64,000 nt of DNA from Rhytidiadelphus loreus (GCA_947034895.1 OX344762.1:85988981-86052980); one strand, 5' to 3'. Positions 10,500 through 23,357 are shown, counted from the stretch's first letter. The notes: generated from the letters alone by a model not told the origin. Translations and numbers: made by a program.

Positions 10500-12354
10500 G
10501 GTAGTCAAATACAATACCGTACATACGGTCCCTCACAACTTTCCGTACCTTCTTTCGTTTGGGGTCCGTCGAAGTCGGCCAAGCCGACTGTTCTAGAAGA
10601 AACCCGAGTTCTACCGACTCTAAGCTTACCCTAAAGCAAGCAGCACTTGCACACCATCGCCAGAGCTTGGATTTCTGGCACCGGCCGTCTCCACGTTTCA
10701 CTTCGCCATTCTTCTCGCCCGCCATTTCCACTGCTTCCGAGCTTTCCGACGCTCATTTCTTCGGAGCCGATACTTGCGAATTTGCTTGCCGTTCTCTGGT
10801 GCGTTGTGGCGCTTGATTTGGGCAGTTCGATGATTGGGATTTATCGGATTGTTGCGGTGAGTTTCGTCTTCCTTCAATCTGTTTTCAGCGTCATGGTTGC
10901 TCTTTTTCTATCCTTGCGCGCTTTGGTCGGTAAATTGGTCACTATGTGGATCTTTAGGGTTTGTTGAATTTGAGGTTTTTAGGTCTTAAGTGCTCATAGA
11001 AGCTGCTTCTAAGGTTTGCGTTTGGTTTTTTCAGCTGAAAGCATGAACTTCGTGTGCCTCTTCGTTTGAAGAAAGTTCTTTCCTCTTGTCGTTAGTGAAC
11101 AGTGTTGGGATTCCGTCAAATCTGCACTTGCAGGGGTTGGGCTTCAGCTTAATTTTTGGAGGTTTTAGGGATTGAATGCTCAAAAAGGCTGCTTCCTTAA
11201 GGTTTGCCGTTCGACCTCCAGAGTTGAAAGCGTGAACCTTTTGTGCGGCTCCTTTTGTTGGTGAATATGTTGGGATTTTGATAAGTCGGTATGTGTCTGG
11301 CTTAAGCCTCAGCTAGGTTTGAGTTTCTGGGAGCGGGATTTGTGCATACAGATTGTGTATTTTGAGAGTAAGTGAGTGTCGAGTGTTGGTGGCTGTCGAT
11401 TGGTGCCTGAAATATGAGCTCCGTAGGGCGAGAAGAGCCTTATCTTTTGCACCTTCTGAACGTCTATCGTGAGGTTGGTGACCAAGAATGAGCGGTTGCT
11501 TGGAAGAGAGTTGTATTGCTTCTATCACAAGTTGCTGCAGTCGGTGGACTTGGTCACGGGTCAGCAGTGTTGAGAGTGTTTTTGGAGCGGATTACTGTTT
11601 TCAGATGGTTGACATCAAGTTCTGGAACAGTCGATTGTATCTTTGACCGGGTTGCTAAGTGATTTTGACGTTGGATTTATTTGTTAGTTGTAGTCCCTGC
11701 TCTGTATTCAGTGGTTGTTGTTTGTCGTAGTTGGGAAATGAATTGGCGGAACAGTGTGTAGGCGCTGGCGAAAGGGGTTTCGGCAGGCTAAGGTTCGGCT
11801 GAACATGGCTGCCTAGTTTGTTTTCGCGTGGAATTAACGTAGAGGATACAGTTTGCGTCACATTAAGCATTTTAACCATTATGTAGGATTGTGGGTTTGG
11901 GAGAATCCGTATAGGGCTCTTGAGAGATTACTTTGGGTTCAAGAGGCAAGGCCATTGAGACTAAATTTTATCACTATCCGTGAATTTCTTATGCAATCAT
12001 TTGTAGTGGGAGGTTGAGGAGCTCTATGAAGTGACCGTGAACAACCCTATTTCCATTCGAAGTATCTATGACCATAGCCATTTAGTTAAGTCATGCTTAG
12101 TGTACTTGCTACCAATCCAACCAAGTATATGAATAGATGAGTTGCTGTTGGTTAGTATTGGAGTATACTCCGGAACGATTTTAGTATCCTCCAACTTTCA
12201 GTTTCAATTTTGGGGCATGTCGATAGAGGTCATTGTGATTGGATTTTGATGTGAGGGAGGGTGTTCTGTTTGGGGCTCTCAGGAAGAGCTTGGGAAGTAG
12301 CTGGTGAAGGAGGGGTATTCGATTGAAGCAAGATTGTGGGGTAGTGCAATCCCG
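10500..12354 (+). promoter_or_regulatory. promoter, 5' UTR and probable leader intron of the MYND gene
   Basis: Composition turns GC-richer here than in the flanks. Around 10550-10850 there is pyrimidine-rich sequence of the kind common in plant 5' leaders, ending in a good donor (GCG|GTGAGT, GT at 10857-10858). A pyrimidine-rich acceptor ending CTCTCAG lies at 12276-12282, close to the coding start at 12355. An intron from about 10857 to 12282 is inferred from these sites alone. Two small palindromes, ACCGTA-CA-TACGGT and AGTCGGC-CAA-GCCGACT, lie near 10515-10590. The short ORFs in this region show no protein character. Confidence 0.4.
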
Positions 12355-13215
12355 ATGAAAGGGACTCGTCGGTGCGGGCATGTGGAGCATGCCTTCGAGG
12401 ACACTGGAGAAGACGATAGTGATGTACACGATCGTTTCGCTGGCGTCAAAGCTGCGCTACTAGCGCATCGGGAGAAGCTAATAGCTGCTGCCAAAGCGGG
12501 GAAGTCTCTGGATAGTGACACCAGAACCGGTGCTCAGTACAATTTCACGGCTTATGATGGTGATCAAGACTCAGCTGCAGCGCTGTCTGCATTGTCTGTG
12601 AAAGCTTGTGCACATTGCAATAGTGGTGGGAAATTGATGATCTGTACAGGATGCAGGAATACATATTACTGCTCTCGGGAGCATCAGAGTGCTGATTGGC
12701 GCAATGGCCACAAAGAGACTTGCAAGACGGGAGGCTCCCGGCCTTCAACAACGGTACCGTCACCTCCTCCCAGAGAGATCTTAGAGCCGGGAGAGAGGCC
12801 CCTCAGCATAGAGATGCTTGAATTGGCTGAGTTGTTCAAGTCAGTTCATAAGGACATGCCAGAAGAAAACAAAGAGGGTGCGCTTCGGAAGGTTATTCAT
12901 GTGTGCGAGCTAATTATAAAGCGAGGCAATCCGGATAATATTCCTATCCCTCAGGTATTCTACATGCTTCAGGAGGCCCGACAAATGATTCGCCCCTTTG
13001 TAGCTGAGAGAGAAGGTAGAGAAGCTAGAGAAGCTAGCTTAGGCCAAATTGAGCCGCAGTCCGAGCCTGAGGTGAAGCTGAAGCCTAAGGCTGAGTCCAA
13101 GTCGAAGGCCGAGTCGACATCGCGTGTGGAGACAAGTGCCAAGCAACAGTCTGCCAAGCATACCACATCATCGAAGAAGAAGTCTGGCAAGAAGGGAAGG
13201 CGACGAGTGCCATGA
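12355..13215 (+). CDS. MYND-type zinc-finger protein with basic C-terminal tail
   Basis: A 286-codon, apparently single-exon coding region from ATG at 12355 to TGA at 13213-13215. An in-frame GTG at 12304 would add 17 residues, but ATG is the normal plant start. Residues 85-123 form a MYND finger with ligands C85, C88, C97, C100, C106, H110, H119 and C123. Position 110 is His where most MYND domains have Cys (YCSREHQ against YCSxxCQ). MYND fingers usually bind proline-rich peptides and recruit partners. Before the finger lies an acidic segment and a short Ala-rich helix; after it a Pro-rich linker, a predicted helical region (ELAELFKSVHKDMPEEN) and a Lys/Ser-rich tail ending KKSGKKGRRRVP, which could serve as a nuclear signal. 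There is no SET domain, so it is not a SMYD-type methyltransferase. Precise function unknown. It is a host gene, with codon use and GC content unlike the surrounding transposons. Confidence 0.85.
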   Translation: MKGTRRCGHVEHAFEDTGEDDSDVHDRFAGVKAALLAHREKLIAAAKAGKSLDSDTRTGAQYNFTAYDGDQDSAAALSALSVKACAHCNSGGKLMICTGCRNTYYCSREHQSADWRNGHKETCKTGGSRPSTTVPSPPPREILEPGERPLSIEMLELAELFKSVHKDMPEENKEGALRKVIHVCELIIKRGNPDNIPIPQVFYMLQEARQMIRPFVAEREGREAREASLGQIEPQSEPEVKLKPKAESKSKAESTSRVETSAKQQSAKHTTSSKKKSGKKGRRRVP

Positions 13216-13900
13216 AGGCTTTCATGCCGTGTGTTCCCTAACCGTCAGTTCCTTGTTCTGCTAGTCAGTGCTAATTCTGAGCTACTTCCAAGTAGCTGAC
13301 GATTTAGGCCATCCTCTATGCCAGACGATTTGCAGTGTAAAATGGATGCCGATCGGTTATGTGCCCCTCTCGAACGCTTGCCAACAATGTGGCCAGGTAT
13401 TCTTGCGATACGCTGTTCACTGACACGAATTCAGTCCATCAGGGAGGAATTTGTTGTGTATTATCTTGGCTCCTTTCGCATGCTTCTTCAGGCGACACGG
13501 TTCTTGCTCTTTACTGAAACTAATAGCTAAAGCAGGTCCACTATCCATATTATCCTCTTGTCTGTATCCCAGGTCGGCGTTGTTGACCACCTTGTTAATT
13601 CGTAATGGCATTTGCTTTGGTTTCTGCAGTCACTTCTGATTTGGTTCCAATGTTTCTAGCTGACAGGCTGCTGAGTGTTCCAGTTTTCTTTCTGATCTGC
13701 TGTAGGGATTCTGAAATGAATCACGCTCGAGAGGAATTATCGATGAGAAAGATCATGTGAACGTAAAGCACTTCAAATTAACAGTGCACTAAGAAACAAG
13801 AGTTGCTGGTGTGACGTCCAGTATTGGGTATTTATAAAACGTGGATGTGCCTTGACCAACCTTGATTGTAACTTTCATAATATTCATTCTTTTAAACTAA
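13216..13900 (+). other. 3' flank / probable 3' UTR of the MYND gene
   Basis: Composition stays gene-like for about 600 bp after the stop and then becomes AT-rich. Small ORFs here (13318-13530, 13417-13611, 13451-13639) overlap each other and look incidental. A spliced 3' UTR is possible; no clear poly(A) signal can be singled out. Confidence 0.35.
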
Positions 13901-15288
13901 GAAATGAAGCTTACCAAGTTTTGGTTCTACCCCATTTTAAATTTTTGAAAAAATAAAAGAATTGAAAGAATTATTGCAATTGCAAGCTCCAAGTATCAAA
14001 ATCCAAAATAAAATATATTGTGTTTAATTTAATTTTTCTTTTTTTAAATTAAAAAAATTACATTATGGAATTATGTGCTTCATTCATATCACAAAAAAAA
14101 ATCCTAAATTGTTCTAATATATATTTTAATTGATATCATTTTATTTCTACCTATTATATTATATTACAATTATTTGTTTTATTCATCAAAATTTATGAAA
14201 AAATCAAAATTGATAGAGTATATATTCTTTTACAAGTGAAAAATACGAAGGTTTTATATATCAATTATATAATAGGATAAATTTACGAAATTTGACTTGA
14301 AGGTCATTGCCAAGGGTGTTTTCAATGAAAAAAATAAAATAAAATAACTAATTGAGAATTTTTTTTCTCTAATCTCCACTTCTATTTGTACTTTTTGAAA
14401 TAATTTCAAATTAATTTGAATATTTTTGCTATATTTACTAGTTCTTGAATGGCAAAGTCAATGGCAACATATAACATATTAAATAGTTTGACAAGTGGAA
14501 GGAGCAAGAGACTCCAATGTTGGGGGAGAACTTCTAGTTAAGGTGGGTACACCCAAAACCACCACAAATTGGGTTGTGGATAATTTGGAGGCCAATTAGT
14601 GAATAGTGAAAAAGCAAAGAGCAAAGAGATGTGTGGAAAAGGAGGAAATGCACAATAAATTTTTTTAATTTAGCAAATATGAAACCATAGTAGGGGTACT
14701 AAGTTTTGACAGTAGAGTTCTTTAAACAGCTCATAGTATGCCTTCAAAGTAAGCAGTGACATTAAAAACCTTCCCCTCCCAAAGTGTCAGAAGTAAAAGA
14801 AATGGAGTTCAAATCGTAATATTAATAGTCTAAAAAAGATTCAAGCTTGTAAACCAACAAGCAACATCAAGGCTTGTCAAAGACTTTAATCATCAAGTCA
14901 TGTCTGCTTCAAAGCTTGGCACATCTACAGAAACTAACAAAGCTTTTTTCCAGAAGCACCCTTAAAAATCCTTAAAATCTTGGTTAGCATCCTTTTAATA
15001 GACCTGACGCAGCCAGAAAGTGCAGCTCAACAACAATGAAACCGTTGAGAATATGGCTATTTGAAGCGAGAAGAAGAATCCTATCGTATGAACTTAATGG
15101 CCATAGTGCTTGCTGATTTAATTTGGCGCGCATTCAAGTTCTATGATACATGCATTTCGAAATGCCGAACCATTTATGCTTAACACACTCCCTTGCTTTG
15201 CAAACCTCACCTTTAAAGTAGCTCTCTCAGTTGTTCACAACTACTACAAGTGATGGCGGCAACTTGCATCCATTACCACTTGTCAATG
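13901..15288. other. AT-rich intergenic DNA, nothing recognised
   Basis: Long A and T runs and no ORF of note. The right border is the ATG target-site duplication of the CACTA element at 15286-15288. Confidence 0.5.
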
Positions 15289-16766
15289 CACTAGATGAAA
15301 CCCGCATTTTTTGTGATGGCAACAAAAAACACGGCATGTATTTGCGGACAGGACAACGTCATAGAGTTTGAACCAATGGGTGGCAAATTCCAATGGACAT
15401 TGCAAAAAATGTGTACATGTCCATGAAAAAACATGGGCATTATACAAAAAATAAATATGTTTTGCAAGACATCCAAAAAAAAGTTGTCATATTTTTTGCG
15501 ACATCTAAAACAATATGACAATGCCATATTGGCAAAGTCAAACAATTTCACTACAAGTAAATTTCTAGGAGTTATTGGACATCCATGTAAAATATTAACC
15601 CGATCTGAAAATCATAGGAGAAGGGTAGCTACTTAGAAGTCTTCCAAAAAATCCTTCTATGAATGGATGATAAAGCTACTATTCACTATTTTTTAGTTAG
15701 GATTTCATGAAGCACAAAATCTGTTGGCATCTCTTCTATAAGCATGTGTGTACATAAACATAATTATTGGAAATATGCCTAAATCCTTTAGAATTTCATG
15801 CCAAGTATGATGTACTACGCTTCACTTCCAATCTTGCGATTCCTGTGTATATGTTGTACTGGAAGCTTCAAAAGCATGTGCGGACTTTTCAAATTATGTT
15901 CATATGCATCAACAATTTATAGGAAGAAATGAACTCTTATTTTCATTGTATTCAAATTGTTTACAACAATTCCTCTATTCCTAATACAATACTACAATAT
16001 TGATACTTCATAAATGTATCATAGAAGTAATTTTTGTAAGAAAATGTGATGCTCATCCAAACAAAAAGTCACCCCCCACCTTCCACACAAGACATCCATT
16101 TACAAAAATGAAAGATTCTACTATATTTTTAATTAGAAAGTGCAAAAAAATAATTCCTAGCATTTGTTTTTATTTCTATTCAATGGGGGGATTTTATTGC
16201 ACTACATCTACAAGAAGGGCTTCCATTGTCGTCACTTCTAGTGTTGGTCATTGATTGAATAAAGAACTTTGTTTTGAAAAAGCGATTATGTCATTTTTTT
16301 CTTTAGAAAAACTATCCACAAATCAAGTCAAATATTAAGTGTATTTGAGCATAATCAATATCCATTTCATACCACAAGGGGACTATACAATCCATTTCAC
16401 ACCTAGATAAGCAACTCTCATATTATATACCATTCATTATAATTACTTATAATGCATTTTTCTTCAATCTCGATGAATGTAATTTGCTACAATGTAAAAA
16501 TTGCTTGTAGCCCTTCCAACAAAAAATCCAAAATTGTACTCATATACATGAAAGGTATATTCTTCAAAGACAATAGTAGTATTAAAAAACTTATTACATG
16601 AATTTTTTTAATGCATGTATCATACCAAAATCTACCAAACAATTTGGTGTTCTCACTAATTTAAAAAAGAAATAGAACATTACAAACAAATGTTAATTTC
16701 AATTGGAGGAAACTCCTTCCATGGATTTTTAAAAACTCCACATACATCTTTTTATTCTTCATATAT

Positions 16767-16777
16767 GTATATATTTA

Positions 16778-16810
<33 letters not shown>

Positions 16811-16812
16811 TA
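16767..16812. repeat. TA microsatellite and T-rich tract
   Basis: A run of TA dinucleotides followed by a T tract, inside the CACTA element. Confidence 0.8.
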
Positions 16813-17799
16813 TTTTTTTTAATATATAAGTCAATTTCTTCTACATTTCATCTTTTTCTAATTGGTCCTCATGTACCTTCTTGATCAATCTAATTTCATA
16901 TACTTTTCTATAGAAGTTGTCTTGTAATCCGTTCTAATGCCATTGACCCTTGCATATCATACAAGAGTTGCATCTCTAAAACTTTACATTCTTCTGTAAG
17001 GATTTGAGAAGTTTTTTCATACATTAAATCTCACAATTTTAGTACAGTTTAGGTTCAATTACTTTTGTATAATACTTGCACTATCAATTGACATTGATAA
17101 CTTCCATTTCATGAGCTCTTGCTATCTTTTAAAAAATTTCAAAATATACAAAATCTCTTAAAAAGAAATACATTTTTTCTCATTTGCTTTTTACACATAG
17201 ATGGAGTTTGATATATACTACGAACAAAGGTGCAGACAAACTTTGGGGTCATTGTAAGAAACACCCCTTTATTTTTGTAGCATTTGCACAGTTCTCATAA
17301 TTTTTTGTTGAAATACTTCTTTATAAGAAAAACAATTTCAAAGAAACATGAGAAATATGTCCAATGTATATACCTTTACAAAAAAGATACCCTAGGAAGG
17401 AATAGCATAAAAAAAAAATTGTGAGTGGAAAAACTAGAAAAGTGCAAAATCTCATGAAGATAGGTACTTTGACATTTTAATTTGTAAAAAATAGGAAAAA
17501 CAATTTTCAAGAATACTAAAAATAGGACATTTGAAAATAGTTCATGTTTTAGGGATTTCACAATTCAAATTGTATTAGAATCTTTTAAAATCTTCTAAAA
17601 TCTATCAAAATCATTTGGAGTTTTCTATAGAGTATAAATTCAAAGTTTGAATTTTAATCAATTGAAATTTTTAATAGGTATAATTTGATTTTGAATGTGA
17701 TTTAAATTCCAATGAAATTCAATAACTATGATGAAAACTTAAAATTTCATCAAAATTTTAATAAAATTCAACTCTAATTCAAAGTTAGGTTGAAATAAC

Positions 17800-18500
17800 T
17801 TAACCCCTAAAGTTCCTTGACTATGTTATGTTATCACCAAAAATGCTCAAAAACTGCCATCTTTTATATAAGTACCAAATTTTTTTTTTTTAACTTTTTT
17901 TGACACATGTAACTATATGATCTTGTAGTACACTAGTTTTGAGAAGATGGGCAAAAAATTTCAAAAATTTCTACTTTGTAGATTGCAAGATATTAGAGTT
18001 TGAAGTGACGAAATTCTTTTTTTTGCCCCTGCGAAAATCTGGGCAGATGCACTTCAGAAGGTCAGATCATTATGAAAGAATGTCCAAAATGGTTGCAACT
18101 CTTTGGAATAATTCTTCAAGTTAAGTTGGTTACATGCTTTAAAAAATTCAGATTTTTTGGAATTGTAAAAATATAGAAAAAAAATAGTAAGTAGAAAGAT
18201 GTAGGGAATGATTCAAAATACTAAATTGTTAACAATTTATTTATGGAATTGAAAAATGAAAATCCAATGGTTGTAATGTTGTAATTAAAAATCTACATAT
18301 ATTGTTTGTATTTTTTTCCAAAAATATTGAAAATTGAGTTAAATAAAAGACTTCGAACTTTATTTTAAATTGGGGAATCCATAACTACCTCCAAATTGAA
18401 ACACCTCATAACTTTTGACTCATTGATCAAAATTGAATGATTAAAATCTTTCTATGTATTTATAAATCTTGAGAACCAATTTCAAATTTTTATTTTTGAA
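17800..18500 (-). mobile_element. TTAACCCC-family repeat, inverted and incomplete, nested in the CACTA element
   Basis: TTAACCCCTAAAGTTCC begins at 17800. Inward it carries, in reverse order relative to other copies, the GATCTTGTAGTACACTAGTT and GATTGCAAGATATTAGAG blocks, and then a CATAACTTTTGACTCATTG phrase near 18408. No matching right terminus is visible before 19600. The plus-strand ORF at 17939-18124 lies within it and is not a gene. Confidence 0.5.
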
Positions 18501-20885
18501 AAAAATGATTCTTTCAGATCTGCCCGGACTATCTGAGTTCAGAAACAAACTACATATTTGGCCATAACTTTTGACTCATATTTCCAAATGTCCTGAAATT
18601 TAGGGTTATAGAAGATACTCCTAATCCCCACCTTCTCTTAGAATTTCAGCCTAAAATATGCAAGTCTCCACTCACAAGCACCTGCTGAATAATTCAAACT
18701 TTGATTCAACTCCAATTAGAATTCAAATTTGAATGCAATTTTCATTCAGTTCTCTATAGAATATGCTTTGATTAAAGTTCAAACTTTATTTAATTTCTAA
18801 CTTATATTCTAAAGTATAACTCAACAAGTATACATTATGGGTTTTGGAGATTTCTTTGTTATTTTCTTTTATAATTTCACTTCTTTAAAAGCTATTTTGA
18901 ACTATTTTGATTCTAATTTTAATTTGAGTTTAATTTTAAATTTTGAATAAAAAAAGTTTTAGTTTTGAACTATTTACAATTGAATTCTAAGCTTGATTCC
19001 AAGCTTTGTTCATACTCAAATTTGAGTAATTTAAGCCCTACAATATCAATGCTATTTTTCTATCAAAAACCACTCAAAACTACTATTTTTGCTTCATTCA
19101 TTTATAAAAACAAAAAATGAATAATCTTTTTGAAATCAAAACATAGGATCTTGTACTACACTTATTTTACATCACTGTGGTAAATTTTTTATAAAGTGGT
19201 ACAAATTGGAAGACATTAGCATTCAAAGTTGGAAAGAAATGTTTTTTGGAATTCTAGTCAATAATTTTAAATGGCTTTCACTAGCATTTGTGGAAATTTT
19301 TGCACTATGGACTTTGAATTTAAAAAAAATTGTGTTGAAGAATTGAGTTCAAAGTCTATGGAAAAATTTCAAAAAACAAACTTCATTTTCAATCTTTAAA
19401 AATTTGTTAAAGAGATGTAGGTTTATAATTGAACAAAAAACTAAACCACTAATAGTTGTGAGATAGAATTAAAACACAATAATCCAAATGGTGAGATTAT
19501 TCTACAATGCTAATTTAACTTTGCCAAATTTTTTTTATTTAAAAAGAAAATTGCACTAAAAACTAAACCCTAAAAGTTCTTTTCCACCAAGATTCATAGA
19601 TTATCCCAAAATGAAGGTGGTCTTTTTAATTTTCTCATCACAAGTTCAAATTGAATTAATCAAAGCTTTACATATACAAAAAATATAACATTGAAATAAA
19701 AATTATACTCATAGAAATATAATGAGGCTCCTTGTTATATGAAAAAATTTATATATACTTCTACAACATTTGAGAATTTTTATTCTATTTTTTGAGACAT
19801 TGACTAAGATGTTTACATGTTTTTTGAGATGTTTTCTTGGGACATCAAATCAAATGTCTCTAGAGACATTTTTGCAATGTCTATTGAGACATACAAATGT
19901 TTTCATAGACATCAAATGAGGCATTGCCGTGTTCATCTCATGTTCATCTTTGAAATTTTACTTTTAATACAAACTACACGTTCTACATATCCCACATGGT
20001 TTGCCATACTTCCTACCATCCCACTTCTATATAAGCTTGTGTTTTCATTTCATTATTCTCACAATAAATTCCCAAATACAGTGTATTTTGTATGGTGTAC
20101 TGTACATGTTGTATAATGTATGTTGTATGAATATTGTATGTTGTATAATGTATGTTATATTAGTAATGTATGTTTTATTCTATATTGTGCAAGAAATGTA
20201 GTGTATTGTGTATGAATGTAGTTGGTTATCTCAATTGATGTCTTAAAAAACATTTGGATGTTGTAGTTGATGCCCCAAAAAACATGTGGATGTTGTAGTT
20301 GATGTCCCCTAAAACATGTGGATGTTGTTGATGTCTCCAAAAACATGTGGATGTCTTGATGGACATCCATTTTATTGTAAACATCTAAGGAAACATGTGC
20401 ATGTTGCAGAAGATGTCTTTTTGGACTTTACATTGGACACAATACAATGAACATGTCAAAATTCAGAACGACTACAAAGTTGACATGTGGCAGTGATGTC
20501 ATGGCTAATGTCATCCAAAGAATGGATGAAAAAGTAGCTTATGTGGCATTCACTGCCCTATCATTACTGAGGTGGCGCACATGTGGTAGCCACGTGGCAA
20601 CTTCTTAACATTTTAAAAGCCAATGTTTTCTAAAACATCCTCCTAAATCTTCTTCAAATCTTATCACGTTTTCTGTAATTTTTCATTTTTTTGAGCTTGT
20701 CAATTTTGATGCATTTTTTTTGATATCCAAGTGGACACGGATGATGTCTAAAAGGACATAAGTACCATGTTATAGACTTGTCACAAAAAACATGGGTTTC
20801 TTCTAGTGATGCTATTTGCGCTTTTTGTTTCAAATGGAGAAAACATGTATTCGGAAGGGTGTAGTTTTGTGGAGATCCATCTGCG

Positions 20886-21050
20886 CTACTACAATTGCTT
20901 GGCGATTGTGTTCCATTACTGCTAGGTTTCATCTTTGCAATGCTGCTACGATTGCTTGATGGTTGTGCTCCAATACTGCTAGGTTTCATCTTTGCAGTGC
21001 TACTACGATTGCTTGATGGTTGTGCTCCAATACTGCTAGGTTTCATCTTT
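20886..21050. repeat. 57-bp tandem repeat, about 3 copies
   Basis: Copies start at about 20886, 20944 and 21001, with core TGCTCCAATACTGCTAGG. The period is a multiple of 3, so a minus-strand frame repeats the peptide MKPSSIGAQPSSNRSS-AK; no protein family is recognisable and the ORF continues into the CACTA terminus, so I treat it as a repeat only. Confidence 0.75.
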
Positions 21051-23161
21051 GTCGTTGTTGAGTAGCTTGGAAAAAGGTGAAGTTTTGGGCCAACTTATTC
21101 TATTGTTGTTTTTCTTGCCACTCAGTGTTAAAAGTGTGTTGGAAGTGTACATTTATGTAAAGCTTTAGGGTTTAGTTGGTTGCTTCCTACCGCTAAAACA
21201 ATACTAATACTGTTTTGTCATTTGTAAATTCTTGATTTGTACAGCTCCCTCTTCAGCGATTACTAATTCAATGTTATGTAGCACTCCTGACAGATGAAGA
21301 GTACAACATTGACCTAGAAATGACATTCTACTGCAAAATTTGAAAGGGGATTCTAGTGCGTGGAAATGTGAGAGACTAACTGACTTCAGTCAACATTTGC
21401 ATTGGGTTTCTGCATAGCAAGAATTTCCATGACGACAGACTCAGATGCGCTTATAGGTTGCGATACTGACTACTTCTTTTTGCTTGACATACTCTTCTTG
21501 CTAGTCATACTGAAAAGAGTTGTTAATTTTCACCATTTATACAATCGGTAGAATAGGAATCTGACAATGTCATTTTCTAATATTGTCTCTCTTTGTTTCT
21601 TAGTTTTCGTATTTAGAATGTCAAAGTACGAAAAGCTTGATGTATCTAATGTAGCTAGGACGGTGTTTATTTACATGTCATCATTCTAGGTCTATCACAA
21701 CTTCTGAAGTGATTTCTTGTAGTAGTATAATGCTCATATAGTGCATTTGTTGAAATGCTTAAAGTGACACAGATAGTATCCCTAACCTACGTAACGGATC
21801 GTTTGTCATGATTATAAGTGAGTTTGTTGTTTATGGGAATTGAGGATTTGTTTTTCGGTAGAAGTATTGTTGGCTCTTAAAGTTACTGACCTGCATTATT
21901 GCATTGTGATAGGTAATATGCCTCGTGAGCGCCCTTATACAGGGGTGCATTAGCGGTGGTGGTAGTGCATGTCATCATGAACTTGGAGAATTTTCAGTAG
22001 CTCAGTTTTGGATAAAGGTTAGTTTTATAAATTACACTGATCTCTCTATTATTTGGACTATACGGAAGTCTTTCAATGCAGAAGCACATTAGGAATTTTT
22101 TTTGTGTGAACTTTTGTTACAGAGAATTGGAGTTTGATTACATGAAAGCTCGGCGGTGATCTATCACGAAAAGATGCAGAAATTGACCCTCTTGCAAGGC
22201 AATAGAAACTGCAGAAAGACAGTAATCCGGTCATCGTAACGACTTTGGTCGGAAAAAAGTCAATCTAAAAGTTAGCATCCAGTTTCTTGCGAGTTGTAAA
22301 GCAAGCATTCAACACACTACTACCTACAATGTCTTTGTCTTAGTTTTTTTCTTGTTTTTGACAATCCATTCGTAACTGATCCATTGAGATGAATCTTATC
22401 TCTACTACTATAGTACCGTGTTGTGGATAGACATCATGGAATTATCATAGATGTACAGAGTGCTTTTGTTTGAACCTGCAAGAAGCATAGGAAGATGCTG
22501 AAAGTAATGTCGTATTTTTTTTATCAAAACTTCAGCTAAGACTTCTAACAATGTGAACCAAACATTTGAGGTAAGCTCCAATTCATTGACATTTAGAATA
22601 CCAATAACTTATTGAATTATTTGTAAACTTGAATTTCACTTGCTTATTAGCTACTTTCGGACAATAATCCTCAAGCATTCAACTCTATACACTGGGTCGA
22701 GAAATTCCTTGTCCAGGGTCGATCAATGTCACAGAACGCACCCCTCACCCCACCCCACATGCCTGAAATGGTTGTGAAAACTTATTTTGACAAGAGATTG
22801 CGAAGATGTTGCCTTGGGGATAATGAAGCCTGTCAAGGCATTGCCTAAATAGATTGCCACAATTTGGTGATCGTAGTTACATATTGTCACTAATGTGCTA
22901 CTTTGCTGCTTTTGTTGGGTATATAGATATTATAAGTTGCTCCCTTGGTTGGATTCCGTGCATCAAGTTGCAAAGACCAATAATACCGTTTTACAAATAG
23001 ATATGCCTTTGGTCTCACTCGTGTTCCATAATCATATTAGAAGTTAAGAATTAGGGTTTAGGATTCATGAGAAATGGTCTCCAATGCTTGTTTTTGAGAC
23101 ACAGACCGTCTCGATTTTGCACATGCAGTAGAAAATTTATATAAAATGCATTCTTTATTGA
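21051..23161. other. no recognised gene
   Basis: Mixed-composition sequence with some short stretches that could be decayed exons (for example around 21340-21410 and 22140-22210), but no frame longer than a few dozen codons is supported and no family is recognisable. Confidence 0.3.
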
Positions 23162-23257
23162 AATAATATTTTGGATTTGCTTACAAAAAGTTCTACCTAT
23201 GCAATAGTTAACTATTGCATGGGTAGAACTTTTTGTAAGCAAATCCAAAATATTATT
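23162..23257. repeat. 96-bp near-perfect palindrome with no loop
   Basis: The arms 23162-23209 and 23210-23257 are reverse complements over 48 bp, with one non-Watson-Crick position (T23199 region against G23221, a possible G-T pair). The centre is GCAATAGTT|AACTATTGC. It abuts a second palindrome. See the findings. Confidence 0.92.
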
Positions 23258-23357
23258 ACAAAACATCAAATTTCTTTAAAAAACCAGAGACGATGATAAC
23301 GAGCAATGTTGCTCGTTATCATCGTCTCTGTGTTTTTAAAGAAATTTGATGTTTTGT
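23258..23357. repeat. 100-bp near-perfect palindrome with a 2-base loop
   Basis: The arms 23258-23306 and 23309-23357 are reverse complements over 49 bp apart from about two positions near the A/T run. The centre is GAGCAA-TG-TTGCTC. It starts at the base immediately after the first palindrome ends. Confidence 0.92.

Larger units (their letters stand above)
15289..20808. mobile_element. CACTA (EnSpm-type) transposon, non-autonomous, 5520 bp, TSD ATG
   Basis: The left terminus begins CACTAGATGAAACCC at 15289; the right terminus ends GGGTTTCTTCTAGTG at 20808, whose reverse complement is CACTAGAAGAAACCC. Similarity continues inward as TTTTTTGTGA. A 3-bp duplication ATG flanks both sides (15286-15288 and 20809-20811), the length typical of CACTA elements. 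Both ends carry subterminal repeats around GACATC/GATGTC and ACATG, for example the repeated ACATGTGGATGTTG strings at 20280-20355 and GACATCCAAAAAAAAG at the left. No transposase fragment is visible, so mobilisation would need a transposase in trans. A TA-repeat and pieces of the TTAACCCC family lie inside. Confidence 0.9.

Noticed and set aside
10559..10967. Plus-strand ORFs of 85 and 106 aa upstream of the MYND gene
   Set aside because: They overlap each other and a candidate splice donor in the presumed 5' leader, and neither shows domain features; a small upstream ORF cannot be excluded.
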